64,000 nucleotides of DNA from JAENVT01 sp963720775 (lineage in GTDB: Bacteria > Actinomycetota > Acidimicrobiia > Acidimicrobiales > Ilumatobacteraceae): contig CAVRGR010000006.1 of NCBI GenBank assembly GCA_963720775.1, positions 496,001-560,000 of the forward strand, read 5' to 3'. Under the pieces are notes generated by a model. It did not search any database and was not told the origin of the DNA. It saw only the letters and a list, made by a program, of their open reading frames with translations. The translations under genes and the position numbers were made by a program. Numbering within the stretch: position 1 is the first letter of the stretch; each line of letters begins with the position of its first letter. This document shows positions 25,864 through 34,892 of this stretch, in pieces.

Positions 25864-26961
25864 TTAGTCGGCAGGTGCAGTGTAGAACGCGCCGGTCGAC
25901 ATCGAAGAAGGCACTGAGGCCCCGGGAGCCAAATGGGCGTAGGGGCCGACCCTGGCGTCGGCGCCGATCTCGCAGTCTCGGCCGACGCTGTTCTCGACGA
26001 CCGCCCCCGCGCCGACCACGCAGTCGACGAGACGGGTGTCGGGGCCGAGCTCGCAACCGTCGCCGATCACCGTGTTGCCCTGCAGGATGGTTCCCGGGTA
26101 CAAGGTGACGTCGCGGCCCAACTGCACCGTCACGTCGATGAACGTCTGCCGCGGATCCAGCATGGTGACCCCGTTCAGCAGCCAGTGGCGATTGGTGCGA
26201 TGACGCAGCTCGCGTTCGGCCAGCGCCAACTGCCATCGATCGTTGACGCCACGGGTTTCGGCCTCGGACGCTTGAACCGTGCCGACGTGGTGGCCCATGG
26301 CGGCCAATACCTCGATCACGTCGGTGAGGTAGTACTCGCCTTGTGCGTTGTCGGGACTGAGCCGGCGCAGCGCCGGACCGAGGAGGTCGCGACGAAAGGC
26401 GCACATGCTCGTCCACACCTCGCGGATGGCGAGGATCTCAGGAACGGCATCGCGCTGTTCGACCACCTGCAGAACGCGCCCGTCGCCGGCCTTCGAGGGT
26501 GCCCGCAGCACGCGCCCGTACCCGGTGGGGTCGTCGAGTACGGCGGTGATGGCCGTTGCCGCGTTGCCACTGCTGAGGTGGGTGGCGACGAGCTGGTGCA
26601 TGGTCTCGGCACGCAGCAGCGGGGTGTCGCCTGGAAGCACGATGATGGTCGAGTCGTCGTCGAGGTCGTCGCCGGGGATGGCGGTCATCCCCACCATCGC
26701 GGCGTCGCCCGTGCCACGCTGCACCGTCTGCTCGACGAACGTCACGTGGGCCCACCCCGGTGCCTGTTCTTGAACCTTCTTGGTGACTCGCTCGGCGCCG
26801 TGGCCGACCACCACCACCGTGCGATCGATGTCGATATCGGACAGGGCGTGGATGACGTGCATGACCATCGGCCGGCCACAGATCAGGTGCAACGGCTTGG
26901 GCCGAGCGGACCGCATTCGCGAGCCCTCACCAGCCGCCAGCACGATTGCCGAAACTGTCAT
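25864..26961 (-). CDS. glmU: GlmU-like N-acetylglucosamine-1-phosphate uridyltransferase lacking the acetyltransferase half
   Basis: The 365 residues include a complete N-terminal pyrophosphorylase: VLAAGEGSRMRSARPKPLH, EQTVQRGTGDAAMV, the LPGDTPLL metal site, GYGRVLR, and EYYLTDVIEVL. A run of left-handed beta-helix hexapeptides follows (about residues 255-345). Bifunctional GlmU proteins are about 450-490 residues. This one stops soon after GPYAHLAPGA, before the acetyltransferase catalytic His and the acetyl-CoA site. The prs start lies 18 nt downstream, so no lost domain hides in the gap, and no frameshift is visible. It could make UDP-GlcNAc from GlcNAc-1-P but not acetylate GlcN-1-P, so a separate acetyltransferase is needed. 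ATG at 26961. Confidence 0.9.
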   Translation of the reverse strand: MTVSAIVLAAGEGSRMRSARPKPLHLICGRPMVMHVIHALSDIDIDRTVVVVGHGAERVTKKVQEQAPGWAHVTFVEQTVQRGTGDAAMVGMTAIPGDDLDDDSTIIVLPGDTPLLRAETMHQLVATHLSSGNAATAITAVLDDPTGYGRVLRAPSKAGDGRVLQVVEQRDAVPEILAIREVWTSMCAFRRDLLGPALRRLSPDNAQGEYYLTDVIEVLAAMGHHVGTVQASEAETRGVNDRWQLALAERELRHRTNRHWLLNGVTMLDPRQTFIDVTVQLGRDVTLYPGTILQGNTVIGDGCELGPDTRLVDCVVGAGAVVENSVGRDCEIGADARVGPYAHLAPGASVPSSMSTGAFYTAPAD

Positions 26962-27005
26962 GGCTCCGTTCTATCGCGTCGGAGGGCCGAAGTGGTGTAG
27001 CGGTG

Positions 27006-27076
27006 TTCCGGGGAGAGGATTCGAACCCCTATAGACGGCACCAAAAACCGATGTCCTACCATTGAACGACCCCGGA
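27006..27076 (-). tRNA. tRNA-Gln (anticodon TTG)
   Basis: Read on the minus strand, 71 nt fold as a tRNA. The acceptor TCCGGGG pairs with CCCCGGA. The D stem is GTTC with GGAC. The anticodon arm TCGGT/GCCGT carries loop TTTTGGT, giving anticodon TTG for CAA codons. The T arm AGGGG/CCTCT encloses TTCGAAT. Discriminator base is A and no CCA is encoded. A TAGTCT hexamer (minus strand, 27090-27095) is a possible -10 element about 13 nt upstream. It lies between glmU and the F420-type oxidoreductase gene. Confidence 0.95.
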
Positions 27077-27175
27077 CAGTCGTGGGCCGAGACTATCGCC
27101 GTGGGCTTGGGCTGCCACGAGCGATTGAGGCTCGGCGGTTACGGTACGAGCCATGCGACGAGGGGTCGGAGGATC

Positions 27176-28090
27176 GTGAAACCGTTCAGATTCGCCGTGC
27201 AAGCACGTCCGCTCGACGATCGCGACGGGCTCGTGACCGTGGCGCGCCGGATCGAGGCACTCGGCTACGAAGAGCTCTATTCCTACGACCACATCGGCGG
27301 CATCGATCCCTTCATCCCCCTGATGGTGGCCGCCGAGGCCACGACAAGCCTCAGGGTCGGCCCCTTGGTCCTCAACAACGAGTTCCACCACCCGGCGATG
27401 GTGGCTCGCACCGCGGCCACGGTCGATCGGCTCACCGGCGGGCGCCTCGTGCTCGGGCTGGGAACTGGCTACTCGCAATCCGAACACGATGCCATCGGGC
27501 TGGTGCTACGTGAACCGGGAGCGCGTGTCGACAGGTTCGAGGAATCGGTGATCGCTCTCCGCTCGCTGCTCGACACGGGTGTGGCGGAACTCGACGGCGA
27601 GCACCATCAGATCCATCTCGGCGACCTGGGCATCCGGCCCGTGCAGGAGCGAGTGCCGTTCCTGATCGGCGGGTACGGCAAGCGAGTCGTCGGCGTTGCG
27701 GCACGCCACGCCGACATCTTCCAGTTCACCGGGCTGACTGACGGCGCCGACGGCCAACCCTCGACTGGAGGCTTTGGGCTCGAAGTCGTCAGGGAGCGAG
27801 CAGAGTGGTTGACCGAAGCGGCCGGATCCCGCGTCGGCGACATCGAGCGGTCGGCCCTGGTGCAGTCGATCGACATCGGTGTCGATGCGAGCGAGCGGAT
27901 CGAAGCGGCGGGACAACGGTTCGATGTTTCTCCTGAGGTGATCGACAGCACTCCATTCGTGTTGGTCGGCTCGGTCGGCCAGATCGTCGACAAGCTCCAA
28001 CGCCTGCGCGACGACGTGGGAATCAGCCACTACGTCGTCCGCGACCCGGAAGGCTTCGCCCCGGTTCTGGAGATGCTGGCTGGGCGTTGA
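27176..28090 (+). CDS. LLM-class F420-dependent oxidoreductase
   Basis: The 304 residues have the luciferase-like monooxygenase fold of the TIGR03621-like group: FAVQARPLDDRDGLVTVARRIE, LGYEELYSYDHI, PLVLNNEFHHPAMVARTAATVDRLTGGRLVLGLGTG, and VPFLIGGYGKRVVGVAARHAD. The group usually uses deazaflavin F420 for hydride transfer. GTG at 27176 follows GGAGG closely (3-4 nt), a short but plausible spacing. It is followed within 2 nt by the ComB-like gene. The substrate is unknown. Confidence 0.9.
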   Translation: MKPFRFAVQARPLDDRDGLVTVARRIEALGYEELYSYDHIGGIDPFIPLMVAAEATTSLRVGPLVLNNEFHHPAMVARTAATVDRLTGGRLVLGLGTGYSQSEHDAIGLVLREPGARVDRFEESVIALRSLLDTGVAELDGEHHQIHLGDLGIRPVQERVPFLIGGYGKRVVGVAARHADIFQFTGLTDGADGQPSTGGFGLEVVRERAEWLTEAAGSRVGDIERSALVQSIDIGVDASERIEAAGQRFDVSPEVIDSTPFVLVGSVGQIVDKLQRLRDDVGISHYVVRDPEGFAPVLEMLAGR

Positions 28091-28092
28091 GC

Positions 28093-28806
28093 ATGCTCGA
28101 AAGACAATGGTCCGGCGCGCGATTTCTCCCTCGATGGGAGGTTGCCGACGTGTCCGGTGCCGTTGTTGCCGTCGATGTTCTGCGTGCCTTCACGACGGCC
28201 GCGTACGCCTTCGCTGCCGGCGCTCGCCACATCTTTCTGGTCGACTCCGTGGACGAGGCGCTGTCGTTCAAGGCCGCCGACCCCGACGTGCTGGTGATGG
28301 GTGAGAATCATGGTCGTCGGGTCGACGGCTTCGACTTCTCCAATTCGCCTACCGAAGTCGCCGCTGCCGATCTCGATGGCCGCGTGCTCGTGCAGCGCAC
28401 TTCTGCGGGTACGCGAGGCGTGGTCGCAGCCCGCTCGGCGACGCGCCTGTGGTGCGCCGGCCTGGTGTGCGCCTCTGCCACCGCAGCCGCACTGCGCGCC
28501 AGCGAACTCGGTGACCCGATCTATGTGATCACCGGACGGATGCAGGGCGAGCGGCCGGCGAACGGTACCGACGACACCGCCACCGCAGAACTGATCGAGC
28601 GTGCTCGTCTCGGCATCGACATCGACGCCGAGAACACCAGCCGGTTCGTCGCCAACTCGGAGGAAGCGAAACGAACGCTCCTGCTCGGCCCGGGTCACGT
28701 CGACCCCGAGGACATCACCCTCGCAACCCGCGTCGATGCCTTCGATTTCGCGATGGAAGTTCACCGCATCGGCGACCGTCTCCGCCTCGACCGCACCCAG
28801 CCCTAG
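28093..28806 (+). CDS. 2-phosphosulfolactate phosphatase family protein (ComB-like)
   Basis: The 237 residues match the ComB fold: VVAVDVLRAFTTAAYAFAAG, GENHGRRVDGFDFSNSP, LVQRTSAGTRGVV, the CASATAAALRAS segment, and EDTA-like acidic motif GTDDTATAELI. The founding member dephosphorylates 2-phosphosulfolactate in coenzyme M synthesis, but most bacterial members have no known role in that pathway. ATG at 28093 is used; a TTG at 28087 overlaps the preceding stop. It probably shares an operon with the F420-type enzyme. Confidence 0.85.
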   Translation: MLERQWSGARFLPRWEVADVSGAVVAVDVLRAFTTAAYAFAAGARHIFLVDSVDEALSFKAADPDVLVMGENHGRRVDGFDFSNSPTEVAAADLDGRVLVQRTSAGTRGVVAARSATRLWCAGLVCASATAAALRASELGDPIYVITGRMQGERPANGTDDTATAELIERARLGIDIDAENTSRFVANSEEAKRTLLLGPGHVDPEDITLATRVDAFDFAMEVHRIGDRLRLDRTQP

Positions 28807-28827
28807 AGATGCACTGATTCATTGGGG

Positions 28828-29559
28828 CTACATCGGATCGAGGCGTTCGTGGAACAGGTCGATCATCGACTGCCACGATCGGCGATCGGCTCGTTCGTTG
28901 TACGCAAACCCGGGGAAGCCCCGTGCGTCGATCGCCGGATTGGTGAAGCTGTGCCCGACACCTCCGTAGACCTCGATGCGCCAGTCGGTGACGTTCGCTG
29001 TGCGCATCTCGTTCTCGAACGAGCTGCGCGACTCGATCGGAATGATCGGGTCGTCGGCGCCGCAGCACATCAGAACGCTGGCGGTGATGTTCGCCGAATC
29101 ATCCGGCCGGGCCGAGAGCAGCCCAGGGTGGAAGCCGACGACGACCCGCAATGGCGCGCCGTCGCGCGCCAGCTCGAGTGACATCGTGCCGCCGAAGCAG
29201 AACCCGATCGCGGCCAGCCGGCCGGCATCCACACCGGCCTGAGCGGTCAACACGTCGAGGCCCGCCCGACCGAGACGGCGCACCCCGTCCGGGTCGGCGA
29301 TCAGTTCGCGAAGCCTGCCCTGGGCCTGCTCCATCGGGGGCTGGCGTCCACCCCCGAAGTAATCGAGGGCGAATGCCACGTATCCCAACGTGGCGAGGCG
29401 TTCGGCACGTGACCTGACGTTGTCATCCATTCCTGCGCCTTCGTGCGACAACAACACGCCGGGACGTCGTTCATCGATCCCAGCGGATTCGTCGACGGCC
29501 AGGTACCCGGCCATCGTGGTTCCAGCGACGTCGTACTCGATCACCTGTGTTCGCAGCAT
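28828..29559 (-). CDS. Dienelactone hydrolase family protein
   Basis: The 243 residues form an alpha/beta hydrolase of the dienelactone hydrolase type. The nucleophile elbow IGFCFGG puts Cys at the catalytic position. GADDPIIP holds the acid and GGVGHSFTN the His. The N-terminus carries GVLLSHEGAGMDD. The family hydrolyses lactones and esters; there are no aromatic-degradation genes adjacent, so the substrate is open. It is convergent with the ComB-like gene, with only 21 nt between the stops. Confidence 0.9.
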   Translation of the reverse strand: MLRTQVIEYDVAGTTMAGYLAVDESAGIDERRPGVLLSHEGAGMDDNVRSRAERLATLGYVAFALDYFGGGRQPPMEQAQGRLRELIADPDGVRRLGRAGLDVLTAQAGVDAGRLAAIGFCFGGTMSLELARDGAPLRVVVGFHPGLLSARPDDSANITASVLMCCGADDPIIPIESRSSFENEMRTANVTDWRIEVYGGVGHSFTNPAIDARGFPGFAYNERADRRSWQSMIDLFHERLDPM

Positions 29560-29611
29560 GGAGCGAGATTAAGTCGCCGGTGGGCCGCCGCGAATCCGCG
29601 ACACTGAGAAC

Positions 29612-30205
29612 GTGGAACGACTCCCCGACCTGGTGCACTCGCCGCGACTGACTCTCCGCCGGTGGGTCGACTCCGACGGTCCGGCACTGTCCGCTGCCAT
29701 TCTCGACAGCCTCGAGCATCTTCGCCCGTGGATGCCCTGGGTGGCATCGGAACCGGTCCGTCTCGAAGATCGAGTCGCTCTGATCGAGCGATGGAACACC
29801 GACTGGGAGCAAGGCGGCGACCTTGTCGTCGGAATCTTCATGAATGGGATGGTCGTCGGCGGCTCCGGTCTCCACCGACGCCGTGGCCCCGGCGTGCTGG
29901 AGATCGGCTATTGGGTGCACGCCGATCACGTCAGGAAAGGCATCGCCTCAGAGGTCTCGGAGATGCTGACCACCGTGGCGTTCACGGTTGCCGACGTCGA
30001 ACGGGTCGAGATCCATCACGACAAGGCCAACCAGGCCAGCTCCGGCGTTCCGCGTCGCCTCGGTTTCACCTTCGTGGACGAGACGCCGAACGTGGTCCTG
30101 GCGCCGGGCGAGGGTGGGATCGACTGTCGGTGGCACATCACCCGCGCCGATTGGTCGAGCAGACAACGGCAACCGGCGTTGGGTTCCGAGGTCGCCGACC
30201 TGTAG
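29612..30205 (+). CDS. GNAT-family N-acetyltransferase (RimJ/RimL-like)
   Basis: The 197 residues show the RimJ/RimL type of GNAT: SPRLTLRRWVDSDGPAL at the N-terminus, LEIGYWVHADHVRKGIASEV with the acetyl-CoA pyrophosphate loop, and VERVEIHHDKANQASSGVPRRLGF. It would transfer acetyl groups to a protein N-terminus or small amine. The start is GTG at 29612. It is divergent from the dienelactone hydrolase and 13 nt upstream of the bS22 gene. Confidence 0.88.
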   Translation: MERLPDLVHSPRLTLRRWVDSDGPALSAAILDSLEHLRPWMPWVASEPVRLEDRVALIERWNTDWEQGGDLVVGIFMNGMVVGGSGLHRRRGPGVLEIGYWVHADHVRKGIASEVSEMLTTVAFTVADVERVEIHHDKANQASSGVPRRLGFTFVDETPNVVLAPGEGGIDCRWHITRADWSSRQRQPALGSEVADL

Positions 30206-30218
30206 TGTCTCACGAGCC

Positions 30219-30317
30219 ATGGGTTCGCTGATCAAGAAACGCCGCAAGAGAATGCGCAAGAAGAAGCACAAGAAGATGCTTCGGCGCACGCGTCACCAAC
30301 GCCAACGCGGCAAGTGA
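30219..30317 (+). CDS. Small ribosomal protein bS22 (AURKAIP1/COX24-like)
   Basis: This 32-residue, highly basic protein reads MGSLIKKRRKRM, KKKHKKMLRRTR and ends HQRQRGK, the pattern of the mycobacterial bS22 mini-protein of the 30S subunit. There is no Shine-Dalgarno sequence. A TANNNT-type -10 hexamer TAGTGT lies at 30203-30208, ten bases before the ATG, so the mRNA may be leaderless or nearly so. A strong terminator follows at 30339-30368. It is easily missed by gene callers. Confidence 0.92.
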   Translation: MGSLIKKRRKRMRKKKHKKMLRRTRHQRQRGK

Positions 30318-30338
30318 CCCACTGATCGGTCTTTGATC

Positions 30339-30368
30339 CGGCCGTCTGCGCACTGCAGGCGGCCGTTT
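30339..30368 (+). terminator. Rho-independent terminator after bS22
   Basis: An 11-bp stem (30339-30349 with 30355-30365, one G-U pair) encloses a five-base loop and is followed by TTT. It sits 21 nt after the bS22 stop and 14 nt before the end of the convergent ispE, so it may serve both directions, although the T-run favours the plus strand. Confidence 0.85.
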
Positions 30369-30381
30369 CGCGTCACCACAT

Positions 30382-31110
30382 CTAGCGACAGGTCTTCGTG
30401 AACACGACTCTGCAGTCGGCCAGCGCCGCGGTCACATCGTGATGACCGTGCAGGAACCACGTTGCGCCGCTTCCGGCGAGCATCGGGGCTCGACCCGTGG
30501 CCTCACGTATCCGATCTCGCCACGATGCCAGCGCTGGAAACGCTTCGATCGCTGCCGGCTCGAGATCGTTGGGTCCGTCGGCGGTCGGCCCGCCCATGGC
30601 ATCCCACGTTCGATACACCGGTGGCGTGCTGACGGCGAGGGGTGGCACCACCAGCGTGAGGTCGAGTAGTTCGAACGGCAATGGCTCGACCAACTCGCCG
30701 ATGCCGCGCACGCGTGCCCTTCCACCGACGAGGCAGAAGGCGACATCGGCGCCCAGTTCGGCGGCTGCGCCGACGTCGGTGTAGCCGGCCCAGCGCAGAA
30801 TGGCCGCTGCGTCGGCGGAGCCGCCGCCGAGTCCGCCGCCGTGCGGTAGTTCCTTGTGGAGGTGCACGGCGGCCGTACGCCCGACGTGGCGTAGTGCTCT
30901 GGCGACGAGGTTCGAGTCGTCGAGTGGCACGCCGGGTGCGCACGGTCCATCCGCTGTCAGCCCGCTCGATGACGGATCGATCGTCAGCGTGTCGTGCCAC
31001 TCGACCGTCACCATCTCGGCATCGATCACGTGGTAGCCGTCGGCGCGCACGCCGGTGATGCGCAGACTCAGGGTGAGCTTCGCCGGCGCGGCGACGATGG
31101 TGACAGTCAT
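30382..31110 (-). CDS. ispE: 4-diphosphocytidyl-2-C-methyl-D-erythritol kinase
   Basis: The 242 residues belong to the GHMP kinase superfamily. APAKLTLSLRITGVRADGYH at the N-terminus is the IspE signature and LPHGGGLGGGSADAAA is the ATP-binding loop. A C-terminal LAGSGATWF glycine motif is present. It phosphorylates CDP-ME in the MEP isoprenoid pathway. It is shorter than the usual 280-310 residues, mainly in the C-terminal half. ATG at 31110 overlaps the ksgA TGA (ATGA), the conserved ksgA-ispE coupling of actinobacteria. Confidence 0.94.
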   Translation of the reverse strand: MTVTIVAAPAKLTLSLRITGVRADGYHVIDAEMVTVEWHDTLTIDPSSSGLTADGPCAPGVPLDDSNLVARALRHVGRTAAVHLHKELPHGGGLGGGSADAAAILRWAGYTDVGAAAELGADVAFCLVGGRARVRGIGELVEPLPFELLDLTLVVPPLAVSTPPVYRTWDAMGGPTADGPNDLEPAAIEAFPALASWRDRIREATGRAPMLAGSGATWFLHGHHDVTAALADCRVVFTKTCR

Positions 31111-31928
31111 GTAGCGGCCAACCAGGCGGCGGTGAGCGCGCCCCACTCGGCGATGTCGAGCTCCTCCGGGCGCCGCTGTGCGTCGATGCCCGCATCGTCG
31201 AACACACCGGCGTCGACGACATCGGCCAAGGATCTCCGCAGCATCTTTCGTCGTTGACCGAATGCCGTTCGAACCAACCGGAACAACGGCTCGGGCGAAA
31301 CGGCGACGGCTGGTGCCGATCGGCGGCGAATGTCGGCGAGCGCCGATTCCACCTTCGGTCGAGGCACGAACACGCTGGCCGGAACCGTGGCCACGATGCG
31401 CGCCGTTGCCCAATAGGCCACCTTCACACTGACCGCGCCGTATGCCTGCGAACCAGCGGGTGCGCACAGTCGCTCGGCCACCTCGCGCTGCACCATCACC
31501 AGCATTCGCTCCACGCGTGGCACGAGGTCGAGGAGGTCGCACACCAATGGTGTGGCGACGTTGTACGGCAAGTTGGCGACCAACACCCATCGTGAAGATC
31601 CCGAGAGCAGGGTGTCCCAGTCGAGTCGCAACGCGTCGCCTTCGACCACCTTCACGTTGGGCAGGCCGGCAACGACGGTTCGCAACGCGGCGGCTATGCC
31701 ATGGTCGACCTCGATTGCGGTGATCGAGGCACCCGTCTCGGCCAGCGCCAACGTCAGCGAACCGAGACCCGCCCCGATCTCGACGACGTGGTCGGTTGGA
31801 CCAACCTCGGCGAGACGGGCGATCTTGCGCACCGTGTTGGCGTCGACGACGAAGTTCTGACCCAGATCCCGACGCGGCGCCAGTCCGTGTTGATCGAGCA
31901 ATGCCCCGATATCGCTGCGTGAGTGCAC
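31107..31928 (-). CDS. ksgA: 16S rRNA dimethyladenosine transferase
   Basis: The 273 residues match KsgA/RsmA: APRRDLGQNFVVD, VVEIGAGLGSLTLALAE as SAM motif I, the catalytic NLPY motif in LVANLPYNVATPLV, and the C-terminal LVRTAFGQRRKMLRRSL. It dimethylates two adjacent adenosines near the 3' end of 16S rRNA. GTG at 31928 has GGTAGG close upstream and begins just before the conserved region. It lies 2 nt after the RlpA-like gene and is coupled to ispE. Confidence 0.96.
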   Translation of the reverse strand: MHSRSDIGALLDQHGLAPRRDLGQNFVVDANTVRKIARLAEVGPTDHVVEIGAGLGSLTLALAETGASITAIEVDHGIAAALRTVVAGLPNVKVVEGDALRLDWDTLLSGSSRWVLVANLPYNVATPLVCDLLDLVPRVERMLVMVQREVAERLCAPAGSQAYGAVSVKVAYWATARIVATVPASVFVPRPKVESALADIRRRSAPAVAVSPEPLFRLVRTAFGQRRKMLRRSLADVVDAGVFDDAGIDAQRRPEELDIAEWGALTAAWLAAT

Positions 31929-31930
31929 GC

Positions 31931-32440
31931 CTACCAGCTGATGCGGACCGGCACGGGAGCGTCGGAAAGATCGCCGATCGACGTGAAGACATCGGTGTGG
32001 ATCACGATGTCGACGCCCGCTGGCAGCGGAGTGCTGATGCTGTTGACGCACGTGGTCGTCTGGCCGTTGTTGGTGTTGGTCACGGTGAGGGTCGAGCCCC
32101 ACGGCGCCAACGCGGTGGTGCAAGGTCGCCGCGACGGGTCGGCGTAGCGCCGGAAGCTGGCGTGCCCGGTGGCTTCGGTTGCCGTAGGTCCTCGGGGAAT
32201 CACGATGTCGACCACGGCGGGACCGGCGCCCGGCGACGGACCATCGAGGAAGATCGGCGGGTCGGGCGTGTACGACGATGTCGGCGGCGCAGTGTCGGTA
32301 CCGACTCGAGGTACCCCGGCAGCACCTATCTTGGGAGCGGCCGATCGAGCGTCGTCACGATTGATGACCCACAATGCCGGAAGCGCTGCCACCGTGACTA
32401 TGGAGGCCAGGACAAGGCGACGTCGGTCGTATGGGTTCAT
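31931..32440 (-). CDS. Secreted or membrane-anchored protein with RlpA-like double-psi beta-barrel
   Basis: The 169 residues begin with an N-terminal hydrophobic anchor (about residues 9-25, LVLASIVTVAALPALWVI). A Pro-rich spacer follows, then a C-terminal domain of about 80 residues. That domain (GHASFRRY, CTTALAPWGSTLTVTNTNNG, GVDIVIHTDVF, PVPVRISW) looks like the RlpA double-psi beta-barrel. The barrel's usual Asp in the DRGP position is not obvious. In many actinobacteria a resuscitation-promoting factor precedes ksgA; this wall-acting-type domain occupies that slot. A peptidoglycan role is inferred. Confidence 0.75.
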   Translation of the reverse strand: MNPYDRRRLVLASIVTVAALPALWVINRDDARSAAPKIGAAGVPRVGTDTAPPTSSYTPDPPIFLDGPSPGAGPAVVDIVIPRGPTATEATGHASFRRYADPSRRPCTTALAPWGSTLTVTNTNNGQTTTCVNSISTPLPAGVDIVIHTDVFTSIGDLSDAPVPVRISW

Positions 32441-32472
32441 CGTGAAGGTTCCCGTCCGCGGGGCTCAAAATG

Positions 32473-33246
<774 letters not shown>

Positions 33247-33253
33247 CGTCGAC

Positions 33254-34759
33254 TCACACCGTCTTGCGCGGGAACAGTGACGCTCCCTTGGTGACCTTCA
33301 GTCCGCCCGGATACCCACCCCACGCTGCAGCAGCCGGAAGGCGTTGCTCGTCGGCGCGACCGTCGAGGCCGAGGCGCTCCCACACGATCTGGCAGGTGTC
33401 CGGCAGCGCCGGCGAAGCCAGAACCGCCACGATACGCAGCGCTTCGAGCGCGTCGCCCATCACCGCGTCGACCCCTGTGCCGGGCTCGGCTTTCCACGGC
33501 TCGTTCGCCTCGAGGTAGGCGTTGGTGGCTCGGATCAGGCTCCAGGTGGCATCGAGGGCGCGACTCGGCGCTGTCTCGGCCCAGGCGTCGGCGGTGGCTG
33601 CATAGGCCGAGGCGGCGGCTGCCGCGAGGGGCGAGTCGGGCCGTGGCGCGGGCCCGACGCCACCGCACTGCTTGTCGACGACCGTTGCCACGCGGGCGAG
33701 CAGGTTGCCCAGGTTGTTCGCCAGGTCGGAGTTGTAACGCCCGATCAGGCCTTCGTAGGTGAAGTCGCCGTCGTTGCCGTACGGAGTGTCGGCGAGCACG
33801 TAGTAGCGGAACCCGTCGACACCGACATCGGCAACCAGGTCGAGGGGATTGACGACGTTGCCGGTGGTCTTGCTCATCTTCTCCCCGCCGACCAGCAGCC
33901 AACCGCCCACTGCCCAACTGGCCGGTGGCTCGATCCCTGCGCTGAGCAGCATCGCCGGCCAATACGCGCAGTGATGGCGGATGATGTCCTTGCCGATCAG
34001 ATGATGCGCCGGCCACCACTTGGAGAACTCTTCGTTGTCTTGGCCGTATCCGACCGCAGTGAGGTAGTTGGCCAGGGCGTCGAACCACACGTACGCCACA
34101 TGTTTGGAATCCCAAGGGAGCGGAATGCCCCACGAGAGGCTGGTGCGGCTGACCGAGAAGTCGCGCAGACCGCCGCGGATGAGGCCCAGTGCTTCGTTGC
34201 CGCGGAACTCGGGCACGATGGCCCCGGGATGCGCCGCGTACCAGTCGAGCAAGCGATCCTGGAAGCGGCTGAGCCGGAAGAAGTAATTCTCCTCCTCGAC
34301 GTGCTCGACGGGAATCTTGTGGATCCGGCAGAGGTCGCCCGGGTCGAGCTCGTCATCGGTGTAGTACTCCTCGCAGGCGATGCAGTACTTGCCCTTGTAG
34401 ACGTCGAGCTCGATGTCGCCGGCGTCGTAGCACCGTTGCAGGAGCTCGGCGACGCCGATCTTGTGACGGGTCTCCGTGGTGCGGATGAAGTCGTCGTTGG
34501 AGATGTTGAGCTGCTGCCAGGCCTGTTGGTAGAGCGGAGCGATCGAATCGGTGAACTCCTGCGGCGACAGGCCGGCTGCCTGAGCGGCTTGCTGCACCTT
34601 CTGGCCGTGCTCGTCGGTGCCGGTGAGGAAGTGCACGTTGTCGCCGAGCAGGCGATGCCAGCGGGCGAGCGCGTCGCCGATGATGGTGGTGTACGCGTGG
34701 CCGAGATGTGGCTTGGCGGTGACGTAGTAGATAGGGGTGGTGAGGTAGTAGTTGCTCAC
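33254..34759 (-). CDS. metG: Methionyl-tRNA synthetase
   Basis: The 501 residues contain the class I signatures: TAKPHLGHAYTT (HIGH-type) and GGEKMSKTTGNV (KMSKS). A zinc knuckle lies at CIACEEYYTDDEL with a further Cys in DLCRIH. There is no C-terminal tRNA-binding EMAP domain, as in many actinobacteria. GTG at 34759 has AAGGA 8 nt upstream and begins SNYYLTTPIYYV, matching the family start. It is first of the metG-tatD-RlpA-ksgA-ispE run. Confidence 0.97.
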   Translation of the reverse strand: MSNYYLTTPIYYVTAKPHLGHAYTTIIGDALARWHRLLGDNVHFLTGTDEHGQKVQQAAQAAGLSPQEFTDSIAPLYQQAWQQLNISNDDFIRTTETRHKIGVAELLQRCYDAGDIELDVYKGKYCIACEEYYTDDELDPGDLCRIHKIPVEHVEEENYFFRLSRFQDRLLDWYAAHPGAIVPEFRGNEALGLIRGGLRDFSVSRTSLSWGIPLPWDSKHVAYVWFDALANYLTAVGYGQDNEEFSKWWPAHHLIGKDIIRHHCAYWPAMLLSAGIEPPASWAVGGWLLVGGEKMSKTTGNVVNPLDLVADVGVDGFRYYVLADTPYGNDGDFTYEGLIGRYNSDLANNLGNLLARVATVVDKQCGGVGPAPRPDSPLAAAAASAYAATADAWAETAPSRALDATWSLIRATNAYLEANEPWKAEPGTGVDAVMGDALEALRIVAVLASPALPDTCQIVWERLGLDGRADEQRLPAAAAWGGYPGGLKVTKGASLFPRKTV

Positions 34760-34892
34760 GACTGGATCCTTTCGAGGAATGGCGAACGGCGGCTGGGTTA
34801 GGAGCCGGTGCGCATTCGACGGGTTCGAGTCGGAGTTCTCACCCGGCCCAGGATACGCCCGGTGCCGGTGGTCGCGGCAACCGACTTCCTGT

